From Archivesica marissinica (lineage: Eukaryota; Mollusca; Bivalvia; Venerida; Vesicomyidae), in the NCBI GenBank assembly GCA_014843695.1, contig CM026390.1:94263975-94327974 (forward strand): a DNA stretch of 64,000 nt. The letters run 5' to 3'. Position numbers and translations under genes: made by a program. Of this stretch, positions 1 to 12,268 are shown piece after piece. How positions within the stretch are numbered: position 1 is the first letter of the stretch; every line of letters begins with the position of its first letter. The notes below the pieces were generated by a model. That model saw nothing but the letters and a program-made list of their open reading frames with translations. It ran no database searches and was not told the origin of the DNA.

Positions 1-3000
1 TGCTATGAGAACCTTGATGGCGTTACCCTATTCTCGGGGTATTGCTATGAGAACCTTGATGGTGTTACCCTATTCTCGAGGTATTGCTATGAGAACCTCG
101 ATGGTGTTACCCTATTCTCTAGGTATTGCTATGAGAACCTCGATGATGTTACTCTATTCTCGAGGTATTGCTATGAGAACCTTGATGGTGTTACCCTATT
201 CTTGGGGTATTGCTATGAGAACCTTGATGGCGTTACCCTATTCTCGGGGTATTGCTATGAGAACCTTGATGGTGTTACCCTATTCTTGAGGTATTGCTAT
301 GAGAACCTCGATGGTGTTACCCTATTCTCGAGGTATTGCTATGAGAAACTCGATGGTGTTACCCTATTCTCGAGGTATTGCTATGAGAACCTTGATGGTG
401 TTACCCTATTCTCGAGGTATTGCTATGAGAACCTCGATGATGTTACCCTATTCTCGAGGTATTGCTATGAGAACCTCGATGGTGTTACCCTATTCTCGAG
501 GTATTGCTATGAGAAACTTGATGGTGTTACCCTATTCTCGAGGTATTGCTATGAGAACCTCGATGGTGTTACCCTATTCTCGAGGTATTGCTATGAGAAA
601 CTTGATGGTTTTACCCTATTCTCGAGGTATTGCTATGAGAACCTTGATGGTGTTACCCTATTCTCGAGGTATTGCTATGAGAACCTTGATGGTGTTACCC
701 TATTCTCGAAGTATTGTTATGAGAACCTTGATGGTGTTACCCTATTCTCGAGGTATTGCTATGAGAACCTTGATGGTGTTACCCTATTCTCGGGGTATTG
801 CCATGAGAACCTTGATGATGTTACCCTATTCTCGAAGTATTGCTATGAGAACCTTGATGGTGTTACCCTATTCTCGAGGTATTGCTATGAGAACCTTGAT
901 GGTGTTACCCTATTCTCGAGGTATTGCTATGAGAACCTTGATGGCGTTACCCTATTCTCGGGGTATTGCTATGAGAACCTTGATGATGTTACCCTATTCT
1001 CGAGGTATTGCTATGAGAACCTTGATGGTGTTACCCCATTCTCGAGGTATTGCTATGAGAACCTTGATGGTGTTACCCTATTCTCAAGGTATTGCCATGA
1101 GAACCTTGATGATTTTACCCTATTCTCGAAGTATTGCTATGAGAACCTTGATGGTGTTACCCTATTCTCGAGGTATTGCTATGAGAACCTTGATGGTGTT
1201 ACCCTATTCTCGAGGTATTGCTATGAGAACCTTGATGATGTTACCCTATTCTCGAGGTATTGCTATGAGAACCTCGATGGTGTTACCCTATTCTCGAGGT
1301 ATTGCTATGAGAACCTCGATGGTGTTACCCTATTCTCGAGGTATTGCTATGAGAACCTTGATGGTGTTACCCTATTCTCGAGGTATTGCTATGAGAACCT
1401 CGATGATGTTACCCTATTCTCGAGGTATTGCTATGAGAACCTCGATGGTGTTACCCTATTCTCGAGGTATTGCTATGAGAAACTTGATGGTGTTACCCTA
1501 TTCTCGAGGTATTGCTATGAGAACCTCGATGGTGTTACCCTATTCTCGAGGTATTGCTATGAGAACCTCGATGGTGTTGCCCTATTCTCGAGGTATTGCT
1601 ATGAGAAACTTGATGGTGTTACCCTATTCTCGAGGTATTGCTATGAGAACCTCGATGGTGTTACCCTATTCTCGAGGTATTGCTATGAGAACCTCGATGA
1701 TGTTACCCTATTCTCGAGGTATTGCTATGAGAACCTCGATGGTGTTACCCTATTCTCGAGGTATTGCTATGAGAAACTTGATGGTGTTACCCTATTCTCG
1801 AGGTATTGCTATGAGAACCTCGATGGTGTTACCCTATTCTCGAGGTATTGCTATGAGAACCTCGATGGTGTTACCCTATTCTCGAGGTATTGCTATGAGA
1901 AACTTGATGGTGTTACCCTATTCTCGAGGTATTGTTATGAGAACCTTGATGATGTTACCCTATTCTCGAGGTATTGCTATGAGAACCTCGATGGTGTTAC
2001 CCTATTCTCGAGGTATTGCTATGAGAACCTTGATGGTGTTACCCTATTCTCGAGGTATTGCTATGAGAACCTCGATGGTGTTACCCTATTCTCGAGGTAT
2101 TGCTATGAGAACCTTGATGGTGTTACCCTATTCTCGGGGTATTGCTATGAGAACCTCGATGGTGTTACCCTATTCTCGGTATTGCTATGAGAACCTCGAT
2201 GGTGTTACCCTATTCTCGAGGTATTGCTATGAGAACCTTGATGGTGTTACCCTATTCTCGAGGTATTGCTATGAGAACCTCGATGGTGTTACCCTATTCT
2301 AGAGGTATTGCTATGAGAACCTTGATGGTGTTACCCTATTCTCGAGGTATTGCTATGAGAACCTTGATGGTGTTACCCAATTCTCGAGGTATTGCTATGT
2401 GAACCTCGATAGTGTTACCCTATTCTCGAGGTATTGCTATGAGAACCTCGATGGTGTTACCCTATTCTCGAGGTATTGCTATGAGAACCTTGATGATGTT
2501 ACCCTATTCTCGAGGTATTGCTATGAGAACCTCGATGGTGTTACCCTATTCTCGAGGTATTGCTATGAGAACCTCGATGATGTTACCCTATTCTCGAGGT
2601 ATTGCTATGAGAACCTCGATGGTGTTACCCTATTCTCGAGGTATTGCTATGAGAACCTTGATGGCGTTACCCTATTCTCGAGGTATTGCTATGAGAACCT
2701 TGATGGTGTTACCCTATTCTCGAGGTATTGCTATGAGAACCTTGATGGCATTACCCTATTCTCGTGGTATTGCTATGAGAACCTTGATGATGTTACCCTA
2801 TTCTCGAGGTATTGCTATGAGAACCTTGATGGTGTTACCCTATTCTCGAGGTATTGCTATGAGAACCTTGATGGTGTTACCCTATTCTCAAGGTATTGCC
2901 ATGAGAACCTTGATGATGTTACCCTATTCTCGAGGTATTGCTATGAGAACCTTGATGGTGTTACCCTATTCTCGAGGTATTGCTATGAGAACCTTGATGA

Positions 3001-3679
3001 TGTTACCCTATTCTCGAGGTATTGCTATGAGAACCTCGATGGTGTTACCCTATTCTCGAGGTATTGCTATGAGAACCTCGATGATGTTACCCTATTCTCG
3101 AGGTATTGCTATGAGAACCTCGATGGTGTTACCCTATTCTCGAGGTATTGCTATGAGAACCTTGATGGCGTTACCCTATTCTCGAGGTATTGCTATGAGA
3201 ACCTTGATGGTGTTACCCTATTCTCGAGGTATTGCTATGAGAACCTTGATGGCATTACCCTATTCTCGTGGTATTGCTATGAGAACCTTGATGATGTTAC
3301 CCTATTCTCGAGGTATTGCTATGAGAACCTTGATGGTGTTACCCTATTCTCGAGGTATTGCTATGAGAACCTTGATGGTGTTACCCTATTCTCAAGGTAT
3401 TGCCATGAGAACCTTGATGATGTTACCCTATTCTCGAGGTATTGCTATGAGAACCTTGATGGTGTTACCCTATTCTCGAGGTATTGCTATGAGAACCTTG
3501 ATGGTGTTACCCTATTCTCGAGGTATTGCTATGAGAACCTCGATGGTGTTACCCTATTCTCGAGGTATTGCTATGAGAACCTTGATGGCGTTACCCTATT
3601 CTCGCGGTATTGCTATGAGACCCTTGATTATGTTACCCTATTCTCGAGGTATTGCTATGAGAACCTCGATGGCGTTACT
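1..3679. repeat. 42-bp minisatellite array, truncated by window start
   Basis: About 87 head-to-tail copies of a 42-bp unit containing tgctatgagaacc and gttaccctattctcg. The left end lies outside the window. Variation is limited to a few positions: cctcgat/ccttgat, gatggt/gatgat, gagaac/gagaaa, and ag/gg before gtat. Because 42 is a multiple of 3 and two plus-strand frames lack stops, the array gives ORFs of 459 to 667 codons with 14-residue repeats (YCYENLDGVTLFSR or the overlapping MRT..LPYSRGIA frame). A 2-bp deletion near 2177-2180 and a TAG at about 2300 break the frames. A block with the markers ggcatt and ctcgtgg occurs at 2747 and again at 3251, a 504-bp (12-unit) higher-order duplication. 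I read this as non-coding satellite DNA. Confidence 0.95.
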
Positions 3680-4144
3680 ATGATCGAACATAGAAAAGCA
3701 AACAACATTTTTATTGTAGTGTTTTTGCTTTTAATCAAACACTTGTGTGTAAATAAGTTATTCATGAGACGTTTGTAATATTGTCGTCCATTTTTGGTAA
3801 GCACCATAGTTTAGTCTCAGATTAGTGTCATGGAGGATCTACATTCAGCTTCATACTCTGAAAATAGAACTGTGAAAATAGAACTGTGAAACTACTCATT
3901 TTCAGCACCATTATAACATTTAATAATTTATTTCATTTACTCGCCTATAAGATGATCTCAACTATAAGACGACCCCCTGACTTTCGTCTTATATCAGTGG
4001 TATTTTGCATAGACCCGCATATAAGACGTGTTGAGAAAATGGAAACCACTCAAAAGTAAAGATCAATCAAATTGTACTGTAAAAACACTGTAATGTCAAA
4101 TCATAAAAAAATGCACTGATGCACAACAATAAATTTGATTTGCT
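3680..4144. other. Unique intergenic sequence
   Basis: AT-rich sequence right of the 42-bp array. It contains short local duplications such as gaaaatagaactgtgaa (3860-3890) and a stretch with repeated ataagac motifs (3948-4030). No ORF, splice-site pair or TIR was recognised. Confidence 0.5.
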
Positions 4145-4354
4145 AAAATGCTATTGACAAGTTCAGTTTACAGATAGAGCTGTGGAAGTCTATGCTTTTG
4201 TTACACCCTTTCAGTTATTTCAAAGATCATCAATTATTGAGTTTAAATTTGAAATGTTAAAATGCTATTGACAAGTTCAGTTTACAGATAGAGCTGTGGA
4301 AGTCTATGCTTTTGTTACAACCTTTCAGTTATTTCAAAGGTCATCAATTATTGA
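4145..4354. repeat. Two-copy direct repeat, about 96 bp
   Basis: The segment starting aaaatgctattgacaag at 4145 recurs at 4259 with only a few differences (period 114 bp). It looks like a local duplication. Confidence 0.8.
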
Positions 4355-4432
4355 CTTATATTTTTTTAAAAAATGAAAAATTTGTTATCGCTCACTTATA
4401 TGACAGGAAGCCACTTTAACCCTTTCCTTCAT

Positions 4433-4672
4433 AGAGATTTAGGTTAATATACTATTATATCTCCATACAAACGACAGCCATTTAGCTACCATGCAGTGGA
4501 TAAGTAATCGCCATATCTACACCACCTCCATAGATATTACTGGGACTACATAAAGATTTAGGTTAATATACTATTATATCTCCATACAAACGACAGCCAT
4601 ATAGCTATCATGCAGGGGATAAGTAGTCGCCATATCTATCCCACCTCCATAGATATTACTGGAACTACATGA
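4433..4672. repeat. Two-copy direct repeat, 118-bp period
   Basis: The segment starting gatttaggttaatatac at 4436 recurs at 4554 and extends through the motif tccatagatattactgg. The copies differ at scattered bases. A 75-codon minus-strand ORF over the second copy is incidental. Confidence 0.8.
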
Positions 4673-4818
4673 GATTCTGCCCTTTATTATGAGCATTGGT
4701 TTGGCTACTACATTCTCAATGTATGTCGTATTGGTAATGGCATCAAGAGGTGCTTTTATGAGGGAAAGGGTTAACCAATAATCTGATGATAAAAATCCCA
4801 TCTTATAGGCAAATAAGT

Positions 4819-4989
4819 GTTTGTGTTTTACGTTTATTTATCGTCGCTACCGGTTGCCCATATGAGCGACGCCTCCTGAAGAGATTAGTAATTTTAGATT
4901 TTGGAGGATAGTGCAATGATACAGACAGAGACCCATTCCAGAGTCTCCTCTAGTTCTTTTACGTGCACTGTGTAAAGCACTGACACAAG
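4819..4989 (-). mobile_element. tRNA-derived SINE, family A, 5'-truncated, with target-site duplication
   Basis: Minus-strand copy of the SINE family also seen at 12.65, 15.86, 20.58, 33.34 and 39.76 kb. The 3' tail (ataaataaacgtaaa read on the minus strand) and the body with the gaggagactctgg motif are present. The tRNA head is missing. The 12-bp sequence aggcaaataagt lies at 4807-4818 and exactly again at 4990-5001, a perfect target-site duplication. This fits a 5'-truncated LINE-mediated insertion. Confidence 0.85.
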
Positions 4990-5001
4990 AGGCAAATAAG
5001 T

Positions 5002-5269
5002 ATGCTGAAACTCCATTTAAAAATAGCCCCCCCCCCTAAGAGTGTTACAGACCATATAATCACTTCAGCAATATTGAATATGACGTAGTGACTTCCCCTT
5101 AATGTTTAGCTCTCTTTAAACCATTTGTTTACATATTTGTCAAAGTAGTGTCACATCAAAAGTGATTCATTCTTGAAACTGGGTCATCATACGATATCAA
5201 AACATTGGAATTGTTTGATTATTGTAAGTTCACTGTCAATAAATAGACATATACATGAAGGGTGGAAGT
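5002..5269. other. Unique intergenic sequence with a poly-C run
   Basis: AT-rich sequence with a short C homopolymer at about 5027-5036. No gene or element recognised. Confidence 0.4.
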
Positions 5270-6856
5270 CGTTTAATACATTTTGTTACATTTTAATACA
5301 TCTTGTTACATTTTAATACATCTTGTTACAATTTGATGTATCTTGTTACATCTTGTTACATTTTGATCCATCTTGTTACCATTTGATACATCTTGTTACA
5401 TTTTGATGTATCTTGTTACATCTTGTTACATTTTGATCCATCTTGTTACCATTTGATACATCTTGTTACAACTTAATACATCTTGTTACAATTTTATCCA
5501 TCTTGTTACCATTTGATACATTTTGTTACATTTTGATCCATCTTGTTACCATTTGATACATCTTGTTACATTTTGATGTATCTTGTTACATCTTGTTACA
5601 TTTTGATCCATCTTGTTACCATTTGATACATCTTGTTACAACTTAATACATCTTGTTACAATTTTATCCATCTTGTTACCATTTGATACATTTTGTTACA
5701 TTTTGATCCATCTTGTTACCATTTGATACATCTTGTTACATTTTGATGTATCTTGTTACATCTTGTTACATTTTGATCCATCTTGTTACCATTTGATACA
5801 TCTTGTTACAACTTAATACATCTTGTTACAATTTTATCCATCTTGTTACCATTTGATACATTTTGTTACATTTTGATCCATCTTGTTACCATTTGATACA
5901 TCTTGTTACATTTTGATGTATCTTGTTACATCTTGTTACATTTTGATCCATCTTGTTACCATTTGATACATCTTGTTACAACTTAATACATCTTGTTACA
6001 ATTTGATACATCTTGTTACAATTTAATACATCTTGTTACAATTTAATACATCTTGTTACAATTTATACATCTTGTTACCATTTAATACATCTTGTTACAA
6101 TTTGATGCATCTTGTTACAATTTAATACATCTTGTTACAATTTGATACATCTTGTTACAACAAAATACATCTTGTTACAACTTAATACATCTTGTTACAA
6201 TATAATACATCTTGTTACAATATAATACATCTTGTTACAATTTAATACATCTTGTTACAACAAAATACAACTTGTTACAACTTAATACATCTTGTTACAA
6301 TATAATACATCTTGTTACAATTTGATGCATCTTGTTACAATTTAATACATCTTGTTACAATTTGATACATCTTGTTACAACAAAATACATCTTGTTACAA
6401 CTTAATACATCTTGTTACAATATAATACATCTTGTTACAATATAATACATCTTGTTACAATTTAATACATCTTGTTACAACAAAATACAACTTGTTACAA
6501 CTTAATACATCTTGTTACAATATAATACATCTTGTTACAATTTGATGCATCTTGTTACAATTTAATACATCTTGTTACAATTTGATACATCTTGTTACAA
6601 CAAAATACATCTTGTTACAACTTAATACATCTTGTTACAATATAATACATCTTGTTACAACATAATACATCTTGTTACAATATAATACATCTTGTTACAA
6701 TATAATACATCTTGTTACAATTTAATACATCTTGTTACAACAAAATACATCTTGTTACAACTTAATACATCTTGTTACAATATAATACATCTTGTTACAA
6801 TTTGATGCATCTTGTTACAATTTGATACATCTTGATACATTTTGATGCATCTTGTT
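5270..6856. repeat. 20-bp minisatellite array with 170- and 220-bp higher-order repeats
   Basis: Basic unit cttgttacaatttaatacat (20 bp) with variants in the second half. In the left part the marker ttttgatgta falls at 5401, 5571, 5741 and 5911, a strict 170-bp higher-order period. In the right part the marker tttgatgcat falls at 6101, 6321, 6541 and 6801, a 220-bp period with one 260-bp step (two extra units). Stops occur in the frames, so no long ORF arises. Confidence 0.95.
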
Positions 6857-7345
6857 TGAAATGTTTGTTAGAATTTAATGGTTATGTAGCTACTCTACCC
6901 GAGATTTACTGTGTGATTTGTTGGGAAGGAAGAGATGTTTTTATAGATGATTGATTTGTGGGCATTTGTTAAACAGTTACACAAATCTCTTTAATTAAAC
7001 AAACAGAAACCAGATTTAGTTGTGAATACGACTGAATAAACACATGAAATATTTACACATTTTGTTCAAGTTTAAACGACTGAGATTAGCTCTGATGTGA
7101 TTTATTAGTATTAGATCAATACAGATGTGTATCAGTGATCGGCCATACTTCTGTCCTTTACAGATAATTACACATTGTTTCATGACCATGTAAGAGAATT
7201 GTTGATTATAGTCCCCGGTTTATCAAATTATTATGAGCATTTTGCCTTCAGTAGGTTACATTTAATGGAGTTTTCGCATGATCTTTGTACATATTTGTAC
7301 ACTGTCTGCTCAGAAACATTGTCATTGTACAACCACATGTTATGA
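6857..7345. other. Unique intergenic sequence
   Basis: AT-rich sequence between two arrays. No ORF of note, TIR or tRNA-like promoter recognised. Confidence 0.4.
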
Positions 7346-7770
7346 CCATGCCTGGAGGTTATAAAGCGTTACTCCAATCTTAAGCTTGCTCTCAAGCTTT
7401 CCGACTTGGTTGCGCCAAGAGCAAATCCCAGACTCAACCAATGATATTAATTGTGTTTGAGTTTGAGAAAAGTTTTATGCCTGGAGGTTATAAAGCGTTA
7501 CTCTTAATCTTAAGCTTGCTCTCAAGCTTTCTGATTGGTTGCGCCAAGAGCAAATCCCAGACTCAACCGAGGTTATAAAACTTTACTCCAATCTTAAGCT
7601 TGCTCTCGAGCTTTCTGATTGGTTGAGCCAAGAGCAAATCCCAGACTCGACCGAGGTTATAAAACTTTACTCCAATCTTAAGCTTGCTCTCAAGCTTTCT
7701 GATTGGTTGAGCCAAGAGCAAATCCCAGACTCAACCAATGATATCAATTGAGTTTGAGAAAAGTTTTATA
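7346..7770. repeat. Four-copy tandem repeat with internal palindromic motif
   Basis: Copies begin at gaggttataaa at 7355, 7484, 7569 and 7653, so steps are 129, 85 and 84 bp. The longer first copy carries an extra tail (tttgagtttgagaaaag) that also ends the array near 7750. Each unit contains aagcttgctctcaagctt, a short inverted repeat with two HindIII sites. The 70-codon ORF here reflects the 84-bp period. Confidence 0.85.
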
Positions 7771-7956
7771 ACCTCCGACCCAGAACTTAAAGTAACTGGC
7801 CAGAAGCGCCAAGAAACAGCATGACTGATTCAGGTTACAACAGAATGTATTATGACTCTGTGATTAATGAACATTTAATCAAGTTCATTGTATGGCTATC
7901 AATCAACACACATAGATTGATCTTTAATAATGTTGTATGCTAATGTCTCGATCAGT

Positions 7957-9749
7957 TCATGTGATAGTGGCCTCCATAGTGGGAGAGGACTAAATCCACA
8001 GTCAATGTAGTGTGGGCCTCCATGTTAGAGATATCAATCATCCACTGTCCATGTGGTTGGGCCTCCCATGGCAAAGATATCAATCCACTGTCCATGTGGT
8101 GGGGCCTCCATGTTAGAGATATCAATCCACCGTCCATGTGGTGGGATCTCCATGGCACATATATCAATCCACTGTCCATGTGGTTAGGCCTCCATGTTAG
8201 AGATATCAGTCCACTGTCCATGTGGTGGGATCTCCATGGTACAGATATCAATCCACCGTCCATGTGGTGGGGCTTTCATGTTAGAGATATCAGTCCACTG
8301 TCCATGTTGTGAGGCCTCCATGTTAGAGATATCAGTCCACTGTCCATGTTGTGAGGCCTCCATGTTAGAGATATCAATCCACTGTCCATGTTGTGAGGCC
8401 TCCATGTTAGAGATATCAGTCCACTGTCCATGTGGTGGGATCTCCATGGCAAAGATATCAATCCACTGTCCATGTTGTGAGGCCTCCATGTTAGAGATAT
8501 CAGTCCACTGTCCATGTGGTGGGGCGTCCATGTTAGAGATATCAGTCCACTGTCCATGTGGTGGGGTCTCCATGTTAGAGATATCAATCCACTGTCCATG
8601 TGATGGGGCCTCCCATGATAGAGATATCAGTCCACTGTCCATGTTGTGGGGCCTCCATGTTAGAGATATCAGTCCACTGTCCATGTGGTGGGGTCTCCAT
8701 GTTAGAGATATCAGTCCACTGTCCATGTGGTGGGGCTTCCATGTTAGAGATATCAGTCCACTGTCCATGTTGTGGGGCTTCCATGTTAGAGATATCAGTC
8801 CACTGTCCAGGTTGTGGGGCCTCCATGTTAGAGATATTAGTCCACTGTCCATGTGGTGGGGTCTCCATGTTAGAGATATCAGTCCACTGTCCACATGGTG
8901 GGGCCTCCATGTTAGAGATATCAGTCCACTGTCCACATGGTAGGGCCTCCATGTTGAGATATCAGTTCAATGTCCATGTGATGGGGTCTCCATGTTAGAG
9001 ATATCAGTCCACTGTCCATGTGGTGGGGCTTCCATGTTAGAGGTGTCAGTCCACTGTCCATGTGGTGGGGCTTCCATGTTAGAGATATCAGTCCACTGTC
9101 CATGTGGTGGGGCTTTCATGTTAGAGATATCCGTCCACTGTCCATGTGGTGGGGCCTCCATGTTGAGATATCAGTTCACTGTCCATGTTGTGGGACCTCC
9201 ATGTTAGAGATATCAGTTCACTGTACATGCTGTGGGGCCTCCATGTTAGAGATATCAATCCACTGTCCATGTTGTGGGGCCTCCATGTTAGAGATATCAG
9301 TCCACTGACCATGTGGTGGGGCCACCATGTTAGAGATATCAGTCCACTGTCCATGTGGTGGGGCCTCCATGTTAGAGATATCAATCCACTGTCCATGTGG
9401 TGGGGCTTCCATGTTAGAGATATCAGTTCACTGTCTATGTGGTGGGGCTTCCATGTTAGAGATATCAGTCCACTGTCCATGTGCTGGGGCTTCCATGTTA
9501 GAGATATCAGTCCACTGTCCATGTGGTGGGTCTTCCATGTTAGAGATATCAGTCCACTGTCTATGTGGTGGGGCCTCCATGTTAGAGATATCAATCCACT
9601 GTCCATGTTGTGGGACTTCCATGTTAGAGATATCAGTCCACTGGCCATGTTGTGGGACTTCCATGTTAGAGATATCAGTCCACTGTCCCATGTGGTAGGG
9701 CTTCCATGTTAAGAGATATCTGTTTACTGTCCATGTGGTGGGGCCTATC
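7957..9749. repeat. 42-bp minisatellite array (second, unrelated unit)
   Basis: About 42 copies of a 42-bp unit containing catgttagagatatcag and ccactgtccatgtgg. Copies differ at a few sites (cagtcc/caatcc, gtggtgg/gttgtgg, cctcc/cttcc). The unit is a multiple of three and stop-free in several frames on both strands, so overlapping 100- to 250-codon ORFs appear (for example the MLEISVHCPCGGAS repeat). Frames are broken by 1-bp changes near 8950 and 9160. Confidence 0.95.
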
Positions 9750-9877
9750 ATCGTTGTGTCCTGCCCAGTTGAATTTCAATGGAATTAATATAATAAATTT
9801 GTCTGGAATTGAAAATCAATACATTTAAAGACATGTTTTTATGTTACATTCATTTCAATTGTCACCGGGATATACCT
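9750..9877. other. Short AT-rich spacer
   Basis: Spacer between two arrays. Nothing recognised. Confidence 0.4.
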
Positions 9878-11163
9878 GTTTGTAGGATGTAGCTTGATGT
9901 GGGTTGTCGGATTTTTGTTGTAGTATGTGGTTGTAGGATGTGGGTTGTAGGGTGTGGGTTGTAGGATGTGGGTTGTAGGATGTAGCTTGATGTGGGTTGT
10001 AGGATGTTTGTTGTAGTATGTGGTTGTAGGATGTGGGTTGTAGGGTGTGGGTTGTAGGATGTGGGTTGTAGGATGTGGGTTGTAGGATGTGGTGTGTAGG
10101 ATGTGGGTTGTGGGGTGTAGGATGTGGGTTGTAGGGTTATGCTGGTTGTGGGTTGTAGGGTGTAGGATGTGGGTTGTAGGGTGTGGGTTGTAGGATGTGG
10201 GTTGTAGGGTGTAGGATTATGCAGGTTGTAGGGTGTGGGTTGTAGGATGTGGGTTGTAGGGTGTGGGTTGTAGGGTGTGGGTTGTAGGATGTGGGTTGTA
10301 GGGTGTAGGATTATGCGGGTTGTAGGATGTGGGTTGTAGGATGTGGGTTGTAGGGTGTGGGTTGTAGGGTGTGGGGTGTAGGATGTGGGTTGTAGGGTGT
10401 AGGATTATGCGGGTTGTAGGATGTGGGTTGTAGGATGTGGGTTGTAGGGTGTGGGTTGTAGGGTGTGGGTTGTAGGATGTGGGTTGTAGGGTGTAGGATT
10501 ATGCGGGTTGTAGGATGTGGGTTGTAGGGTGTGGGTTGTAGGGTGTGGGTTGTAGGATGTGGGTTGTAGGGTGTGGGGTGTAGGATGTGGGTTGTAGGAT
10601 GTGGGTTGTAGGGTGTGGGGTGTAGGGTGTGGGTTGTAGGGTGTGGGTTGTAGGTGTGGGGTGTAGGATGTGGGTTGTAGGGTGTGGGGTGTAGGGGTGG
10701 GTTGTAGGGTGTGGGGTGTAGGATGTTGGTTGTAGGATGTGGGGTGTAGGATGTGGGTTGTAGGGTGTGGGGTGTAGGGTGTGGGTTGTAGGGTGTGGGG
10801 TGTAGGATGTGGGTTGTAGGGTGTGGGGTGTAGGGTGTGGGTTGTAGGGTGTGGGGTGTAGGATGTGGGTTGTAGGATGTGGGGTGTAGGATGTGGGTTG
10901 TAGGGTGTAGGGTGTGGGTTGTAGGGTGTGGGGTATGTAGGTGTGGGTTGTAGGGTGTAGGATGTGGGTTGTAGGGTGTAGGATGTGGGTTGTAGGGTGT
11001 AGGATGTGGGTTGTAGGGTGTAGGATTATGCGGGTTGTAGGGTGTGGGGTGTAGGATGTGGGTTGTAGGGTGTGGGTTGTAGGGTGTGGGGTGTAGGATG
11101 TGGGTTGTAGGGTGTGGGTTGTAGGGTGTGGGGTGTAGGATGTGGGTTGTAGGGTGTAGGATA
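9878..11163 (+). repeat. G-rich 14-bp minisatellite with G-quadruplex potential
   Basis: Units of about 14 bp alternate between gggttgtaggatgt, gggttgtagggtgt and ggggtgtaggatgt, with occasional aggattatgcgg spacers. All the G is on the plus strand. Runs of three or more G separated by 3- to 5-nt loops recur throughout, which fits the canonical four-run G-quadruplex pattern. The unit is not the animal telomere repeat TTAGGG. The 297-codon minus-strand ORF rich in Pro, His and Thr is a by-product of the period. Confidence 0.92.
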
Positions 11164-11357
11164 TATCCTCTGGGCTCCAATATGTGCATGAAGTAAGAAA
11201 ACATAAATATAATTTACAATTTAATTTGTATCTTCATATTCACACAAAAAATGCTTTACAACAGTCAGTGTATTATTAATATTACTGCATACGTGTATCT
11301 TAATTCTAAACTAAAGCTTCTATTATAGTGTTTTGTCATTGCTACCATCATACCTTA
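11164..11357. other. AT-rich spacer
   Basis: Nothing recognised between the G-rich array and the 31-bp array. Confidence 0.4.
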
Positions 11358-11866
11358 TTAAATACCACATGTACTTCCTGAGGATCAGATAAATACCACA
11401 TGTACATCCTCGTGATCAGATAAATACCACATGTACATCCTCAGGATCAGATAAATACCATATGTACTTCCTCCGGATCAGATAAATACCACATGTACAT
11501 CCTCGTGATCAGATAAATACCACATGTACTTCCTCGTGATCAGATAAATACCACATGTACTTCCTCAGGGTCAGATAAATACCACATGTACTTCCTCAGG
11601 GTCAGATAAATACCACATGTACTTCCTCAGGGTCAGATAAATACCACATGTACATCCTCAGTATCAGATAAATACCACATGTACTTCCTCAGGGTCAGAT
11701 AAATACCACATGTACTTCCTCAGGGTCAGATAAATACCACATGTACTTCCTCAGGAGCAGATAAATACCACATGTACTTCCTCGGGATCAGATAAATACC
11801 ACATGTACTTCCTCAGGAGCAGATAAATACCACATGTACTTCCTCAGGAGCAGATAAATACCACAT
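11358..11866. repeat. 31-bp minisatellite array
   Basis: About 16 copies of a 31-bp unit containing ataccacatgtacttcctc and agatcagata-like ends. Variants are cttcc/catcc and aggatc/cgtgatc/agggtc/aggagc. Confidence 0.92.
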
Positions 11867-11867
11867 G

Positions 11868-11955
11868 CTTTGATTTACTGGAATCCCAATGACACAATGT
11901 ATGCGAATTGGCTTTGATTTACTGGAATCCCAATGACACAATGTATGGGAATTGG
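11868..11955. repeat. 44-bp tandem duplication
   Basis: The segment starting ctttgatttactgg at 11868 is repeated immediately at 11912 with one mismatch (atgcgaat versus atgggaat). Confidence 0.9.
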
Positions 11956-12089
11956 CTTAGTAAAGGAGAGGCAACATTTAAAGAATTGCAGAGTTCTTGT
12001 GGCTTCATGTGGGGGTGGGGGGGCTTAAAATGTTTGTACGCCATTGCTGCGATTTATATAAATATATTATATTTCCAAGCTAGCCAGGG

Positions 12090-12268
12090 TGCAAAAGGCA
12101 TGGAGGTCAAGCGCCGCTGGTGCTGATACGATTGTGCCCTTAGGCAAGGCATTTAAATTCCATGTTGCCTCTTCTCTCTCCCTTAGGAATAAGGTGTTGA
12201 GAGTAATTAATTTAAGTTGTAAGAACTTGTTTCACAATCGAGCTAACCTAAATGTGTATAAACTATTT
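12090..12268 (-). mobile_element. Dispersed repeat D, copy 1 (unclassified)
   Basis: Read on the minus strand, this matches 27725-27900 and more weakly 31228-31345. Shared landmarks in order are gtttataca, gattg(c/t)gaaacaagtt, cttacaactta, a gagag/gagaag stretch, aatttaaatgcctt and aagggcac. Three dispersed copies indicate a mobile element. Its class is not clear, as I saw no TIRs or obvious tRNA promoter. Confidence 0.6.

Noticed and set aside
202..3778. Very long ORFs (up to 667 codons) with 14-residue repeats
   Set aside because: They result from a 42-bp unit without stops in two frames. Overlapping frames are equally open, and a 2-bp deletion and a TAG break them. No start context or flanking exon was seen.
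9878..11163. Interstitial telomere
   Set aside because: The unit is ggg(t)tgtaggatgt-like, not TTAGGG or another known telomere repeat.
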